Of a stretch of 45,070 nt of DNA, positions 1 through 10,903 are shown piece by piece. The notes beneath the pieces are model-generated. The model worked only from the letters and a program-made list of their open reading frames with translations, ran no database searches and was not told the origin of the DNA. The translations under genes were made by a program, and so were the position numbers. The stretch is taken from contig PYSS01000017.1 in NCBI GenBank assembly GCA_003049465.1, positions 373,543 to 418,612 on the forward strand, read 5' to 3'. Positions within the stretch are counted from its first letter, which is position 1; the number at the start of each line of letters is the position of its first letter. Source of the stretch: Magnaporthiopsis rhizophila. Lineage: Eukaryota; Ascomycota; Sordariomycetes; Magnaporthales; Magnaporthaceae.

Positions 1-26
1 TTTTTTTTTTTTTTTTTTTTTTTTTT
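1..26. repeat. poly(T) tract at the window edge
   Basis: The window opens with 26 T in a row. It directly abuts the open reading frame of the first partial gene. It may be an intronic pyrimidine tract or an assembly edge in a homopolymer; the sequence cannot separate the two. Confidence 0.9.
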
Positions 27-632
27 GAAAGAGATGACGCGAGACTAAACTCACGCCTCGAATCTAGATTCTTCAGCCTCCTCGAGGGCGCCAAAAAGGC
101 CCAAGAGGACCCTCGCTTCAACCCAGGTCGCTTCAGGGCAGCCGCCAGCAGCAGCCGCTTTGCGCTAGCCCACCCGCACGAATGGGCGGACGTGGCCTAC
201 GTCCTATCGCTCATGGTGGACGAGCTCCTGGTCGCGCCCGATGACCGACTGCCCGCGTCACGGCCGACGGGACGCGACGCGCGCGGTGCCGCAGCCTGTC
301 TCGCGTGGCTTGGGAACGCGATCCGGACGGTCCACGCAGGCGGCGGTGGCGGTGCACGGAGGGACAGGAATCCGCACGGACGGGCGCTGGCCGGGGTTGC
401 GTTCGCGCTCTTGCTCGCGAGCCTGCCGCCGCCGTCGGACGTGGAGGGCGACGACGGGGCGGGGACGCAGCTCAGCGACGTGCGCCAGTGGTGGGAGGGG
501 CGCGTGGTTGCGTGGCTGGGCACGCGGACGCTGCCGGGCTGCGAACTGGCCGGCCATGTGCTGGACAAGGTCGCCTGGCTCACGACGGCGGATGGCGGGC
601 GTGTCATTGAGCAGCTGCAGAGAGAGCTTTGA
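27..632 (+). CDS. 3' end of an unrecognised protein-coding gene
   Basis: One reading frame is open from base 27, just after the poly(T) run, to a TGA ending at 632, giving about 200 residues. The residues around positions 30-75 are helix-rich, with a stretch reading HEWADVAYVLSLMVDELL. A glycine-rich loop follows, then a second helical block ending in IEQLQREL. The G/C-rich third codon positions match the neighbouring real genes. The true exon start is unknown: an AG near base 30 or base 43 could be the acceptor of an intron running through the poly(T). In-frame GTG (192) and ATG (213) are unlikely starts because the frame stays open upstream. I do not recognise a family and assign no function. 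Confidence 0.5.
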   Translation, partial: ERDDARLNSRLESRFFSLLEGAKKAQEDPRFNPGRFRAAASSSRFALAHPHEWADVAYVLSLMVDELLVAPDDRLPASRPTGRDARGAAACLAWLGNAIRTVHAGGGGGARRDRNPHGRALAGVAFALLLASLPPPSDVEGDDGAGTQLSDVRQWWEGRVVAWLGTRTLPGCELAGHVLDKVAWLTTADGGRVIEQLQREL

Positions 633-864
633 TGGCGCGGCGCTGATTGGGGTACCCCACTGTTACCCGTGCGAACCTCGGCTCCCCACACAGCAAGGAT
701 CAGGGATTCTCTCGGGGAGAGAACGAGGAGCTAGCGATCCACCCCCACGCATATCCCCAACCTTTAAATCTTCTTGGGATCTGGATTAAAGTTCCCGGGC
801 AGCCTCGGTCTCTCGATCATGGACATCTCACAAAACCCGTTTTGACTACAGGTAGACGCCCAAG

Positions 865-2145
865 ATGCCCAGCCCACCGCCCCTCACGGGCCTCAAGGTC
901 CTCGAGTTCGCCGGCCTCGCCCCCGGCCCCTATGCAGGGATGATGCTAGCCGACGCCGGCGCCTCGGTCCTGCGCATCGACCGCGCCTCCTCCTCGTCGT
1001 CGTCGTCATCCTCTCCCGCCGTCACGCCGGACCTCCTCGCGCGCCACAAGGCCTCCATAGCTGTCGACCTCAAGTGCCCGCGCGGCGTCGCGCTGGTCCG
1101 CGAGCTGGCGTCCCACGCCGACGTGCTGATCGACCCGTTCCGGCCGGGCGTGCTCGAGCGTCTGGGCCTGGGCCCCGACGACCTGCGCCTGCAGATCGAG
1201 CAGGGCGGGCTCATCTACGCGCGCATCACGGGCTTCCGCCGCGATGGCCGGTACGCGCACATGGCGGGCCACGACATCAACTACCTCGCCGTTTCGGGGG
1301 TTCTGTCGCTGCTCGGGCGCGCGGGCGAGAAACCCACGCCGCCGTGGAACCTGCTCGCCGACTTTGCCGGCGGCGGCGCTGCGCTGTTCCAGGGGATTCT
1401 TCTAGCGCTCGCGGCCCGATCCACCTCGTCTTCGTCGGAGGGTGGTGGTAGGAGGAAGGGCCAGGTCGTCGAGGCCAACATGGTCGACGGCGCCGCGTAC
1501 CTGGCGTCGTTCCCGCGCTTCGCCCTCAAGATCCCGCGCCTGGGCGGCGCGCCGAGGGGTCAGAACCTGCTCGACTCCGGGTGTCCGTTTTACGACACGT
1601 ACGAGACGGCCGACAAGGGCCGGTACGTCGCCGTCGGCACGCTGGAGCCGCACTTCTTCGCGGTGCTGCTGCGCGGCCTGGGCCTGCAGGACAGAGGGTG
1701 GGAGGCGAGGCAGCAGGACAGGCGGGCCTGGCCCGAGATGAGGGCCGAGTTTGAGCGCGTGTTTAGAACGCGCGACAGGGCCGGCTGGGAGGCCGTTTTC
1801 GACGGGACCGATGCGTGCTGCACGCCCGTGTTGGAGTTCGGGGAGCTGGAGGAGGGGGGCGTGGCGGGGCTGGGATCGGGGAAGGGGCAGAGAGAGGGAG
1901 ACCAGCGGCCGCCGGTCGGCTTGCGCGATACCCCGCTGCTTGCTGTGCATCGGGGGGTTGTGGACCCGGCGGCACAGGGCCAGGGTGCCGGCGTGCAGGG
2001 CTCGGGCTACGAGGCCGCCCAGCTGCGGCCGGGAGAGTGCGGCGAGGAGGTGCTCGGGCGTTGGCTGGGCTGGGTCAAAGGACGGGACTATGACAAGCAG
2101 GGAGGTGGTTTGGTTCTCAAGGAGGCGTCGAAATCTAGATTATGA
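865..2145 (+). CDS. CoA-transferase family III protein, alpha-methylacyl-CoA racemase-like, peroxisomal
   Basis: Intronless, 426 aa. The N-terminus, LTGLKVLEFAGLAPGPYAGM, is the hallmark start of the CaiB/BaiF (family III CoA-transferase) fold. The racemase-type catalytic set known from the mycobacterial enzyme (His, Asp, Glu) has matching residues here: His136 in GHDINY, Asp166 in NLLADF and Glu261 in GTLEPHF. AMACR enzymes interconvert (2R)- and (2S)-methyl-branched acyl-CoAs so that beta-oxidation can proceed. The last three residues are SRL, a PTS1 peroxisome-import signal, which fits that role. Odd points are a serine run near residues 38-46 (TCC/TCG repeats) and a glycine-rich insertion near residues 330-350. 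Family membership is firm; the exact substrate, or a CoA-transferase rather than racemase activity, is not settled by sequence. Confidence 0.9.
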   Translation: MPSPPPLTGLKVLEFAGLAPGPYAGMMLADAGASVLRIDRASSSSSSSSSPAVTPDLLARHKASIAVDLKCPRGVALVRELASHADVLIDPFRPGVLERLGLGPDDLRLQIEQGGLIYARITGFRRDGRYAHMAGHDINYLAVSGVLSLLGRAGEKPTPPWNLLADFAGGGAALFQGILLALAARSTSSSSEGGGRRKGQVVEANMVDGAAYLASFPRFALKIPRLGGAPRGQNLLDSGCPFYDTYETADKGRYVAVGTLEPHFFAVLLRGLGLQDRGWEARQQDRRAWPEMRAEFERVFRTRDRAGWEAVFDGTDACCTPVLEFGELEEGGVAGLGSGKGQREGDQRPPVGLRDTPLLAVHRGVVDPAAQGQGAGVQGSGYEAAQLRPGECGEEVLGRWLGWVKGRDYDKQGGGLVLKEASKSRL

Positions 2146-2551
2146 CCCGTGACGTCTATGCCGTCACCGCATGTATTTTAGTTGGTAGAAACCGCAGTAG
2201 CGCCTGCCAAGGTATCCAAATGTTTGTATAAATCCGTCGTGGCTCTTTCCACGTGGCCACGTCACATGCCGCGAAAGCCATGCGGAACCCGGAGGTCATG
2301 AAGCATCTGATGGCGGCCGCGATTCGGGCCGCTGTCCCACGGGTCGCAGAGATCTGGTGATTTGGTCTCCTTAACGGCGACGACCTGGACGAGCGTTCAT
2401 GAAGGGCATGCTTGAAAGACTGGTTCAAAACAGGGCGGGATATTGTAGTACACTCATGAAAAGTCGGTGATATACAGCGTAATTGTGGGAACGGCTGACC
2501 TCGTGTTTCTCGTCCACGTTTGAAGCCCTTACTCCTCCATAATTCACGCCC
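2146..2551. other. convergent 3' spacer
   Basis: About 400 bases between the stop of the racemase-like gene (+) and the stop of mS41 (-). It must hold the 3' ends of both transcripts. No convincing coding frame or RNA gene is seen. Confidence 0.6.
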
Positions 2552-3340
2552 TCAGTAGCCGCCCGCCTCCCTCGCGGCCTTGCGCTCGGCAACACGCCTC
2601 TTGAACCTGATCTCGTCGCGCCGCCTCTCGCCGCCGTCGATCTTGCGGCCCAACTTGTCCTCCCACATGCCCTCGGTCACGGTCAGGCGGGCGCCGGCGC
2701 CGCGGCCCTTGAGCGGCAGCACAAAGGGGCCCGAGATGCCGCGGACGCCGACGGCCTTGAATCCCCTGGCGGGCACGCGGTGACCGGGGGGCAAGTCGGC
2801 GGCGTCGACGTGGGCGGGCGTGCCGACGGGCACGTTGACGACAACGCGGCTCCTCACGATGCCGTGGCGCGGCTCGGCCAGGTCCAGGACCTTGAAGTCG
2901 GCGGCGCCGTCGCGCACGAAGCGCAGGTCGCCACCGACGCCGAAGCGGCCCTCGCGGTACTTTTGCCGCCACTCGATCAGGTAGCGCCGCGTGCGGGCCG
3001 GCTCAATGCCCAGCTCGCGCAGCTGGTCCGACGTCAGGGTGAAGAGCGCCTCCCACGTCGGGATCTTGGACGCGTGCTGGCTCAGGCCGCGCCCGATCAC
3101 CTTGAGGAACGTCGGCACGTCGGGCACCAGCGGGATCGGCGCCGGGATGCGCGCCGCCGCGCTTCGTCTAGTCGAGTGCGCCCATCGGGTTTGGTTGTGG
3201 ATCGAGTTCGCTGCGGCGGCCGCGGCTGCTGCTGATGGTTTTGGTATTGCCGCGGCTCGGAGACTTCGCGAGAGGCCCGAGAGGAGGGGGGATAGCTTTA
3301 ATGGAGGCATTTTTGGGCTGGTGGGTGGCACGCTGGGCAC
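2552..3340 (-). CDS. mitochondrial small ribosomal subunit protein mS41 (IGR-motif protein, Fyv4 family)
   Basis: Intronless, 262 aa. The diagnostic part is the IGR domain at residues about 76-134: FLKVIGRGLSQHASKIPTW, followed by the helix with TSDQLRELGIEPARTRRYL. This is the Pfam IGR protein motif found in yeast Fyv4, now named mS41 in the mitoribosome. Residues 1-65 are rich in Arg, Ser and Ala, lack acidic residues and carry a poly-Ala stretch, as expected for a mitochondrial import presequence. A second in-frame Met at residue 11 could be the real start. The C-terminal half (135-262) is conserved among filamentous fungi and absent from short yeast versions. Expected role: small-subunit protein in mitochondrial translation. 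Confidence 0.88.
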   Translation of the reverse strand: MPSVPPTSPKMPPLKLSPLLSGLSRSLRAAAIPKPSAAAAAAAANSIHNQTRWAHSTRRSAAARIPAPIPLVPDVPTFLKVIGRGLSQHASKIPTWEALFTLTSDQLRELGIEPARTRRYLIEWRQKYREGRFGVGGDLRFVRDGAADFKVLDLAEPRHGIVRSRVVVNVPVGTPAHVDAADLPPGHRVPARGFKAVGVRGISGPFVLPLKGRGAGARLTVTEGMWEDKLGRKIDGGERRRDEIRFKRRVAERKAAREAGGY

Positions 3341-6227
3341 GTTCTCATGTCAGCTACTGCAGCAAGGAGCAGAAATGGAGGGGCGGGGTTTGGCAATACC
3401 AATTGGTGGTCGGGCAGCGTACCTATTGCCTCAGCCCCATGACAAACCGATTCCTATGATCTTGGCCAGGTCCAATGGTGTTTCATGTACAGTACACTCC
3501 AGCCTCGATTCGTGGGAATAGCTTCGCTTTGCAGCTCGACGACTCTTGCTGCGGTTGATGCGTTGTGAATTCACGAAGAGAATTTCCGAGCCTCGGACCC
3601 ACTCCAGCAGCCGTGGACCCACTCTCGGTCCTCCCCGCTATTTACTGACGACAGCCTTATGGCTTGCCACGAGGCGAAGTTAACGATGGCCTTGTGTTCA
3701 TTTCAATATAGTGGCCACTGAGGTGTTTTCCGTGGTCGATTGTGTTCTGCCAGACATCTGCACACCATTACTGCCTAGCGCTTGTTGGTTTCGTGTTGGT
3801 CACCTTGGACATGGCACCGGCCACATTCAGGCACTTCTCGACCAACGGTTTGGGGATAGAGGCATCGCCACCGAGCCACACGCCCAGAGTCCTTTTGGTC
3901 CGAGACCGACTCGAACGGCTTGCTGTACGCACGCCACGCCTCACAAATGCTATGCTCCAGCCATTCACTCCACCCGGGTCGAAAGCAGGGTCTGAGTGAT
4001 GCGTGTCTGGGTGAATAGTCATCGCAGCTCTGGGAGGCGGATCCGCATATGCAGTGTAATATGGTAGATACCTAGGTATTGTTTACTACAATCAGTTCCT
4101 GGGAAACACTGAACCCACTAGATACCTACTCAACTCAATGCACATCTCGGTACCATGCGTGGTTCTTATCGAGTATTTGCCACCCGCTCGCAGCAGCACG
4201 TCTATCCATCCTCCATCCATCCAAGAGCCGCAAACGAAACGGCTTTACGATAAATACGCCTTTGCTACACGACGCGCGAGATAATGGTCACGGATGAGGG
4301 TGTCACCATGAATAGGTGGTTACACAACACACGCACCCAAATCAACTGCATGGTCCTTTTATTATCCGACATGCATGGAGGCCCCAGGCCCTCAGCGGCG
4401 CGTGTCCTATCACGAAAAAGGTCCTTGCTCGTTTGTGCGACGTCCGATGGCCAAAAATGCGACCTCTTCGCCGCTACAGTAAGTACGCCTCGCCTCGCAA
4501 TTCGACGTCGCACTTGGGCTTGGTAACCGTGTGTGTGTGTGCGTGTGTAAATCGGATGTTTCCTTTTCCTGTTTGTTTATTTTTACTCTCATTTGCGGCC
4601 GGTCTTCTTCCCACATCCGCCTTTCCCCGTATCATATGACCAATCTTGGTCTCGGCTGCGCCACCGGTATACATTTGGTAGGTAGACTTTTATGTTTTTT
4701 CCTTTTCTTTTCTCGTACGCATGTGTAGTGTTCGGGCGATGCGGCAAGCGCGGGGGCGTGTAATTTGCCGGCACTGGTGCAGAAAAGGGCAAGATTAGCC
4801 GCCACCTTCTACCTGCCACTTCCCCCCTTTTTTCGCCTTTACCTTTCCCCCTCCCTTCCATATCAATACCACCCTTTGCTTCTCACAACACCAGCACACC
4901 ACAAGCCCACTTGCATGCCACCAAAAGGGCCCGCGCAGATAGATAAGCCTGTTCACAAATAAGGCACCCAGAGGGGTAAACAGTCTCTGTGGAGTCCATG
5001 TCCCATCAAGGGTTGTTGGGTGGTAAGAGGCAAAAGTAGCTCGGGTAGCACAGATGCATTGCTACGGCACAGCCCGCATGTCGTCCAGTTTTCCTCGGAA
5101 GGGCGCACTCGCCGCGATGCTAACAAGGGTGAACGTCACCCGAGAGGGAGTTAAAAAAGCAGGGTTTGTAAGCGGAAATAAAAGCAGCCAAGAAACAGAC
5201 GCGCACCGGTGTGGGTGTTCTGGTGTTTTCTCATGTCGTGCTACCATCCTTTACAGGCGACTTTAAAGTAAATACCACATATGCGAGCCTTTACTACGTA
5301 CCACGGTGGAAAGCAACCCACCATGACGCGATTGACGCCCGAGACCGGTCCGCTGCGAAGACGGACTGTGGGTTTACCTCATAATTTCGAGGCGGATGTG
5401 CGGGATGTGACAATGTTTTTCCTGTTTACTAACGCCCGCCTATGCTTGACGCGTCCAGCCCGTTTGTGCCACATCAGTGCCGCTAGTTCGAGGTGTCATC
5501 ATCTTTGTCGGGGCCGGGTGCGATGATGATGTTGGGAAAAGACTGAATCGCCCGTTTTTCGGTTCACCCCATTTTTGGTCATGTCTTCACCCGAGGGTAG
5601 TGGGCCGGTCATCGATCGGCGGCACATCTGCCGGAGGGGACGAGTCTGACATGGCCCACCTCCTCACCCTTTCCCAATACATAAAGTATTACGCACGACC
5701 CTTCATCCTGAGCGCCGGAAGGGTAACAGAGTCAGCCGGGGAAAGGTACCAGGCGAGAGTTCCCGTGCATCTTGGAATGGGAAAGGTAAGATCCGTCGAA
5801 ACAAGTACCGTGCATAAAACTGGTTGCTTCATGCCTGGTTCGGACACCGAGTGTGTGCAATGTAGGGGAGACGGAGAGATCAAAGTGCTTGTGTGACCTT
5901 TTCTCATTTTGTCATTTACCTACGTTTGGTCCTTTTATAGCCACACCGCCAAAAAGTTCTACACCTGGCTTCCCGCAGTTAGTCTTACATGCCAAGGTGT
6001 GGGAGCTGCAATATCGTATAGTTAAATTAAATCCAGTTTGTGATGCTGGGCAACGCTGCCGTGACTCGCGGGCGTTCCGGGTTGAAGTGCGAGACCCAAA
6101 CGCCCATGCTCCGTGGTTAGATGTCCTGTTTTTTCCACCTCGAGGTGGGTTACCAACACCCACCTCGCGTGACCATCCGCACTGCAGGCGGTGGTTGAAA
6201 ATTCGGTAAGGGATACCACCCCGGCGC
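3341..6227. other. 2.9 kb spacer without a convincing gene
   Basis: Lies between the start of mS41 (-) and the stop of the GNAT gene (-), so the mS41 promoter should be at its left end. Reading frames here reach at most about 140 codons, show no family resemblance and have no conserved exon-intron pattern. It holds a short TG-rich microsatellite (4531-4550) and a perfect TACCTAGGTA palindrome (4069-4078). No tRNA-like structure was found. Confidence 0.5.
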
Positions 6228-8058
6228 TCAAGTTGTGGTGACCGGCCGCCAGGAATCGTGGTATCGTGCCCATTTTCGAAATCCTGCACGCGGCCCCAAA
6301 GACACAAGGTCAGTTTTGCACGCCCTTCTTTGTGTAACACAACACCTAAAAAGAAGGTGGTAAGGGAGACTGGATATCTGCTGACATGCAGGCATCAAAA
6401 AGGCGGGAGATGGAAAGAAAGCAAGCAGCTTACCCATGAGCAGGAACCCTTCGTCGCCGCCTCTTATGGCGTCGAGAAACATGCCCTGCATACCCTGTTC
6501 TTGCAGGCTCCTGACGCAGGTATCGAGCAGGCGGACCATGATGAGGTCTCGTGATGTGGTTGTGGCCAGGCTTCCGTCTGTAGGCGCTCTCATATCAGCT
6601 CCTGGATACTGGGTCGCGATATAGGGAAAAAAGAAACAGAGGGAAAAAAAGGAAGAAAATCCTACCCGCAATGCATATGCACGTTACGCCGCCGATATCG
6701 TCCCCGATGGACCCGGCCCAGGGCAAGTCCCTCCTCGCCGGGCTCTCAGACCGAGGGACGTACGTAAGGGCGCAAGCGAAGACGCCGCCCCCCGCAACTC
6801 CCACCATGATGTCACGCACACAAAAGGTGCCCATCAGCGGCCGGTACAGGTCGCACCAGCCCATGTTGTCGTTGCGTGCCGACTCGGCGTCGACGAGTTC
6901 CAGAACCTGCTCGAACTCGCCCGGCTCGCAGGCTCGGAACACAAGGGCATTTGCGGAGCCTGCAGAAGGAGAAGAGGAAGGCATGTTGTAGCGCTCCGGG
7001 TAATCAGAGAACCGAAGCAGCCAGTCGCAGACCTCCTGGCCCCGGCCCGGAACGTGCGGGAGTGACAGCTCCCATCCGCGGCGGCGGAACCAACCTTCCG
7101 AGGGGCTGGCCAGGGGCAGGCCGAACAGGAGCCGCGGAAAGGTGGTGCCGAGCTGCAGGCGGAAGACGCCGCGGGTGCGCCGTAGGAGGCGGAGCGCGTG
7201 GTCGTGCAGCGACAGGCCGATGCCTCGGCGGCGGTACTCAGGCCTGACCAGGACGGCGGCGAGCGAGCCGACGAGGCGCTCACCGTGGCTATCGGCGTAG
7301 GTCGTGTAGGTGGCACAGAAACCGATCAGGTGGCCGGACTCGGGCTCGCGCGCCACGTAGTGCTTGGCGTAGCCGTCCCGTATCAGAAGCTCCCGCAGCT
7401 GATGCAACTCCAGACCCGCAAAGTCCTTTGGAGCCGACTGGCACCACAGCCCGTGCACGTCCTTCATGTCGCGCCGGACGGAAAAGTCCTCGACCGCCCA
7501 CACCTGCGGGGCCAGGACGAGGTCCTGCAGCAGGTTGCCGCTTGGCTTGTAGAGCGGGCAGACGGCAGCCTCGAGGGCGGCGGGTGAGAAGCCCGACGTC
7601 TGGACGATGGTCGGGAAGCCCGCCTCCAGCCCCTCGAGCTCGTTGACGCTGCAGCAAGCCAGCACCACCAGCAGCCGGCCGCCAGCGCCATCCCGCAGCT
7701 TCTTCGCCATGCCGACCTGGGACGGCTGTTTTGATAATGGCGGCCCCGAGATGAAGAACATGAGCAGCCTCGGGTTCTCTCTCTTGATGATCTCAAAATG
7801 GGTTTGGCCGATGCCGCCCTGTGCGGTATACGGCACATGGTGTAGTTGCGGCTTGGGCGACTGCCTCACCAGCGCCCGAGCGAAAGTTTCAAAGGGATCC
7901 TGCGAGACGGGCCCGGGAGGAGATTGCCCTCTGTTTCGAGGAGGCACAATAACGGGCGTCAGCAGCACCACGCTGTCCCCCTCGGATATCACCCTCGACA
8001 GCGGTATACAGCCCTGCGAGTCCCGCACGACGGTGAGCGGAGAAGCGGCGCTTTCCAT
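6228..8058 (-). CDS. GNAT acetyltransferase-like protein with an N-terminal GH3 C-terminal-type region; GH3 barrel absent
   Basis: Three exons on the minus strand: 8058-6666, 6577-6434 and 6283-6228. Both introns are GT-AG and interrupt the frame after the first codon base. The joined product is 530 aa. Residues 1-180 resemble the region that follows the TIM barrel in fungal GH3 (NagZ-like) beta-N-acetylglucosaminidase/GNAT fusions: TVVRD...IPLSR, then VVLLTPVIVPP. Residues 185-345 form a GNAT fold with the acetyl-CoA-binding motif RPEYRRRGIG (272-281). A second GNAT-like half ends in LLMGFRKWARYHDSW, which is restored only by the two splices. The catalytic GH3 barrel expected upstream is not found: an in-frame TAG lies 15 bases before the ATG and a TATATG element about 100 bases upstream looks promoter-like. 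Either a barrel-less paralog or a 5'-truncated gene. Substrate unknown. Confidence 0.78.
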
Positions 8059-8931
8059 CCCTTCCGAAAACTAAATACGCGCCCAGAGAGCTTTGCCGAA
8101 ATCAGTGTGCCGTCCTGGACATGATATCTCAAGGATTGGTTGGGCCGGCCGATTCATATATCCCGGCGGAACGGGGCTTGTCCCCAATCGGAAGGAGTGT
8201 TTGGCAGCACCAATGGTAGCGAGGCTAAGGGATAAAATAAAAAAATAAAAAAAGAGGGTAAGAAGTGAAAAAAGGGTTAAAGCAAAAAGACGAGCGGTGT
8301 CGAGGATCCTGTCCTGGCATGTCAGATGAGTTTCACTTGAGCTTTCGTATACCTCGTGGGCGCTAGCTCTTTTGAGCCGCGTGCGGATGCGAGAGTCCCC
8401 TTCTGAGAGGCGCGCTCTGCTGACGGGAGGGGACTTACAATCGGGGCCAATCTCGCTATTTCGGAATCTTCATGGCTGTTTCAAAAAGGCCACCTGCGAG
8501 AAGGATCGTGATGATGTGATGGCCGGGTTCCCTTCCTTCTCGAAGTCCGCCGGGCGAGAAAAGACGGTATTGGTAACAAACAGTGTATGTGGTCCTCCGC
8601 CTCGTTTGTTTGTAGGGCAGGCTGCCTCTCCACAAACAAATAGTAGGCCTCTTGCTAAGCCGGGGTGACCCAATTTTGTGAGCGATTCTTGCAGCGGTGG
8701 TGAAATAATCCGGCCGTGATTAGGAAGCCGAAGAGTCCGGCAAGGCTCCCTGCGTTAGGCCAGGCTGTGGACGGCGTCAGTGAGGTTGACGACGAAGGAA
8801 ATCCACTTGGCAGTGGCTGTGGAGGCAGCGATGATGCCCATTGGCAAGGGGTGCGCACTCCCACAAGGGAAGAACACAAAGTTCTTCTGCTGGTTGGGAT
8901 TCTTGACGTCTCTGAATTTTATCAACTCCCT

Positions 8932-8934
<3 letters not shown>

Positions 8935-9003
<69 letters not shown>

Positions 9004-9012
9004 CTTTTTTTT
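8935..9012. repeat. long poly(T) tract, T50-C-T18-C-T8
   Basis: Fifty consecutive T, one C, eighteen T, one C, eight T. This is the longest homopolymer in the window. It lies in the spacer, about 0.9 kb upstream of the GNAT gene. It could be the poly(A) tail of a retroposed sequence read on the minus strand, or slippage-expanded DNA. No target-site duplication was identified by eye. Confidence 0.9.
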
Positions 9013-10883
9013 CCTTCTCGTCTTCTTCGTGTAGGAAGGGAGCGAGCGAGCGCGGCCGGATGTAGGACGGCCGGAATTGTGACAGGGATCGAGGCCCTTT
9101 TCAAAAGCAGGTGGACATGATGTCGGTTGCTTGTCCCTGGTTTGGTAAACAAAAATAAGACCACAGGGCTCCTTTGGTGTGGGAACGGTAAGATTGGGCT
9201 GCCGAGGAGATGGCGCGGCGGGAGCTAGTGTTAAAGTACCAAAAAAAAGCGTGTTACCTTCGCGGCTGGGCGGACAGGTAAAACCTCCGGCTCGGATCGG
9301 GTAGGGCAAAAACGAGGGATGACCAAGAGCGACATGGAAGGGACAACACCTAGCAGTGAGGTTGTCTTTGGCGAGAGGCGTGTGCAGCAGTCACCCAGGT
9401 GGTACCCTACCTACCAAGCCGGGCAGGTACCTGCCTGACCTGTGCAGCACACAAGCCCGACGTATGGGCTTGCAGCCTGCTGCAGTGGCCCGTGTCCTGG
9501 GAACCACATCTCGTTTGTCACCCGGCGGCCGCCTCCAAGAGCACAAGCGCCGCAAACGAGGATTCTCTCGACCTCGCACAAAGAGGGATGAGGAAGGTCG
9601 CACCAAAGGGGCGGGGCAGCCGCTAGGTACCTACCTAGCCAGGAGGGACGAAAATGTGAGACGGCACACAAGGCACCTGCAGGGCAACGGGATGGGGCGG
9701 GTTTTCAAGGCGGCGAGCGAGTGAAGAAATTTTGCCCGGGTTTTGTATTTGGGGGATTGAGGCACACCATTGCAGGCCGTCGTTGGGGACCGATGTAGTC
9801 GTCGATGTCTGGTGTGGCTGGCGGCTGGGGACAGTGAATCATCCATACGCTGTGCTCGCTCTGCCTTTGCCGGCATTCGGGCTTGTCTGACACCGAAAAC
9901 GCGGCAGCCCGTGCCTCTAACGCAGCCCCAGCCCGACCGTCGGGTGCTGAAGGAGCCCGCCTCTTAGGGACCAAGCAGCGGTGGTCATGAGTCGTGTCAG
10001 CGCAGAAAGACAGTAGCGGTTTCTGCAGTGAACTTAGCATGGCGTTTGCATGGAGCCTCCCATCCATCCTGTCCCGCGACGGAGCCACCCCTTAGCTACT
10101 GATTGGCCACTCGGTTGTGTTTGTTTGGGGGCCCCTTTTTGGGGTGGTAGTACGGCCTGCGACTGGCACACCACCACCCAGGGGTGAAAGCAAAGAAGAC
10201 GAAAGAGGGGTGACGAGTGCCCGCACAAGCTCGATGATGTAGTCATTATGTATATCTTATGGCAGTGATATGAATATCGCGGAGGGCGAGAACGAGCTGG
10301 GAAGGGGCCGTTCGAGGTGCTGTCGGGCGCCCGCCGTGGTGCAACGCAACAGCAGGCAGGAACAAGAACCGAGACCAGGGCACGCGGAGGACCGACGAGG
10401 TCGTGTCTTTAACCGGGCTCTGGTGCAACCTTTGTGTGCGACGACGGGACTGGCTCTTGTTCGTGTTGCGGTAACAGCAAGCGAGCCGGGGGACGGTGGC
10501 AGCAAGCCCTCCCACTGGGCAATGCCTAAGGTACGGTAGCGTGACAGCCAACCTGCTTTTCCTGCCATATTCGTATAACGGCCACTTCTAGAAGCGCCTG
10601 TGGTTGCGCAACACGACGACAAACTGAGTCCGGGCGTGGGGTTACACAGGGCCAGGCAGAGTGTCACGCCACTCTGTTGCGTATTGTGGCAGCAAGCAGA
10701 CCTCTGCGAAAGTCGCCTAGTGACTGGCTCTCTGCCCGAACCGCCCACGTACCCGCTTTCACCTTCCCGCACTCTGCTCCAAACGATTTACAGCATCATG
10801 TGTGCTTGTGGCATGGAGCGTTGAGAGAACACAAGGGACCAAGAGGAAAAACATCCCGCAGTAACTTGACGCTGCGGCCAACC

Positions 10884-10903
10884 TTTTTTTTTTTTTTTTT
10901 TTT
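10884..10903. repeat. poly(T) tract, 20 nt
   Basis: Twenty T in the GNAT/CENP-I spacer, followed by an A-rich patch (10919-10951). Confidence 0.85.

Noticed and set aside
4531..4550. TG microsatellite as a possible Z-DNA or regulatory element
   Set aside because: Short and imperfect, far from both neighbouring starts; noted only as a repeat.
8470..9309. Minus-strand frames upstream of the GNAT gene as a possible missing GH3 barrel
   Set aside because: None carries GH3 barrel motifs, and one is mostly translated poly(A).
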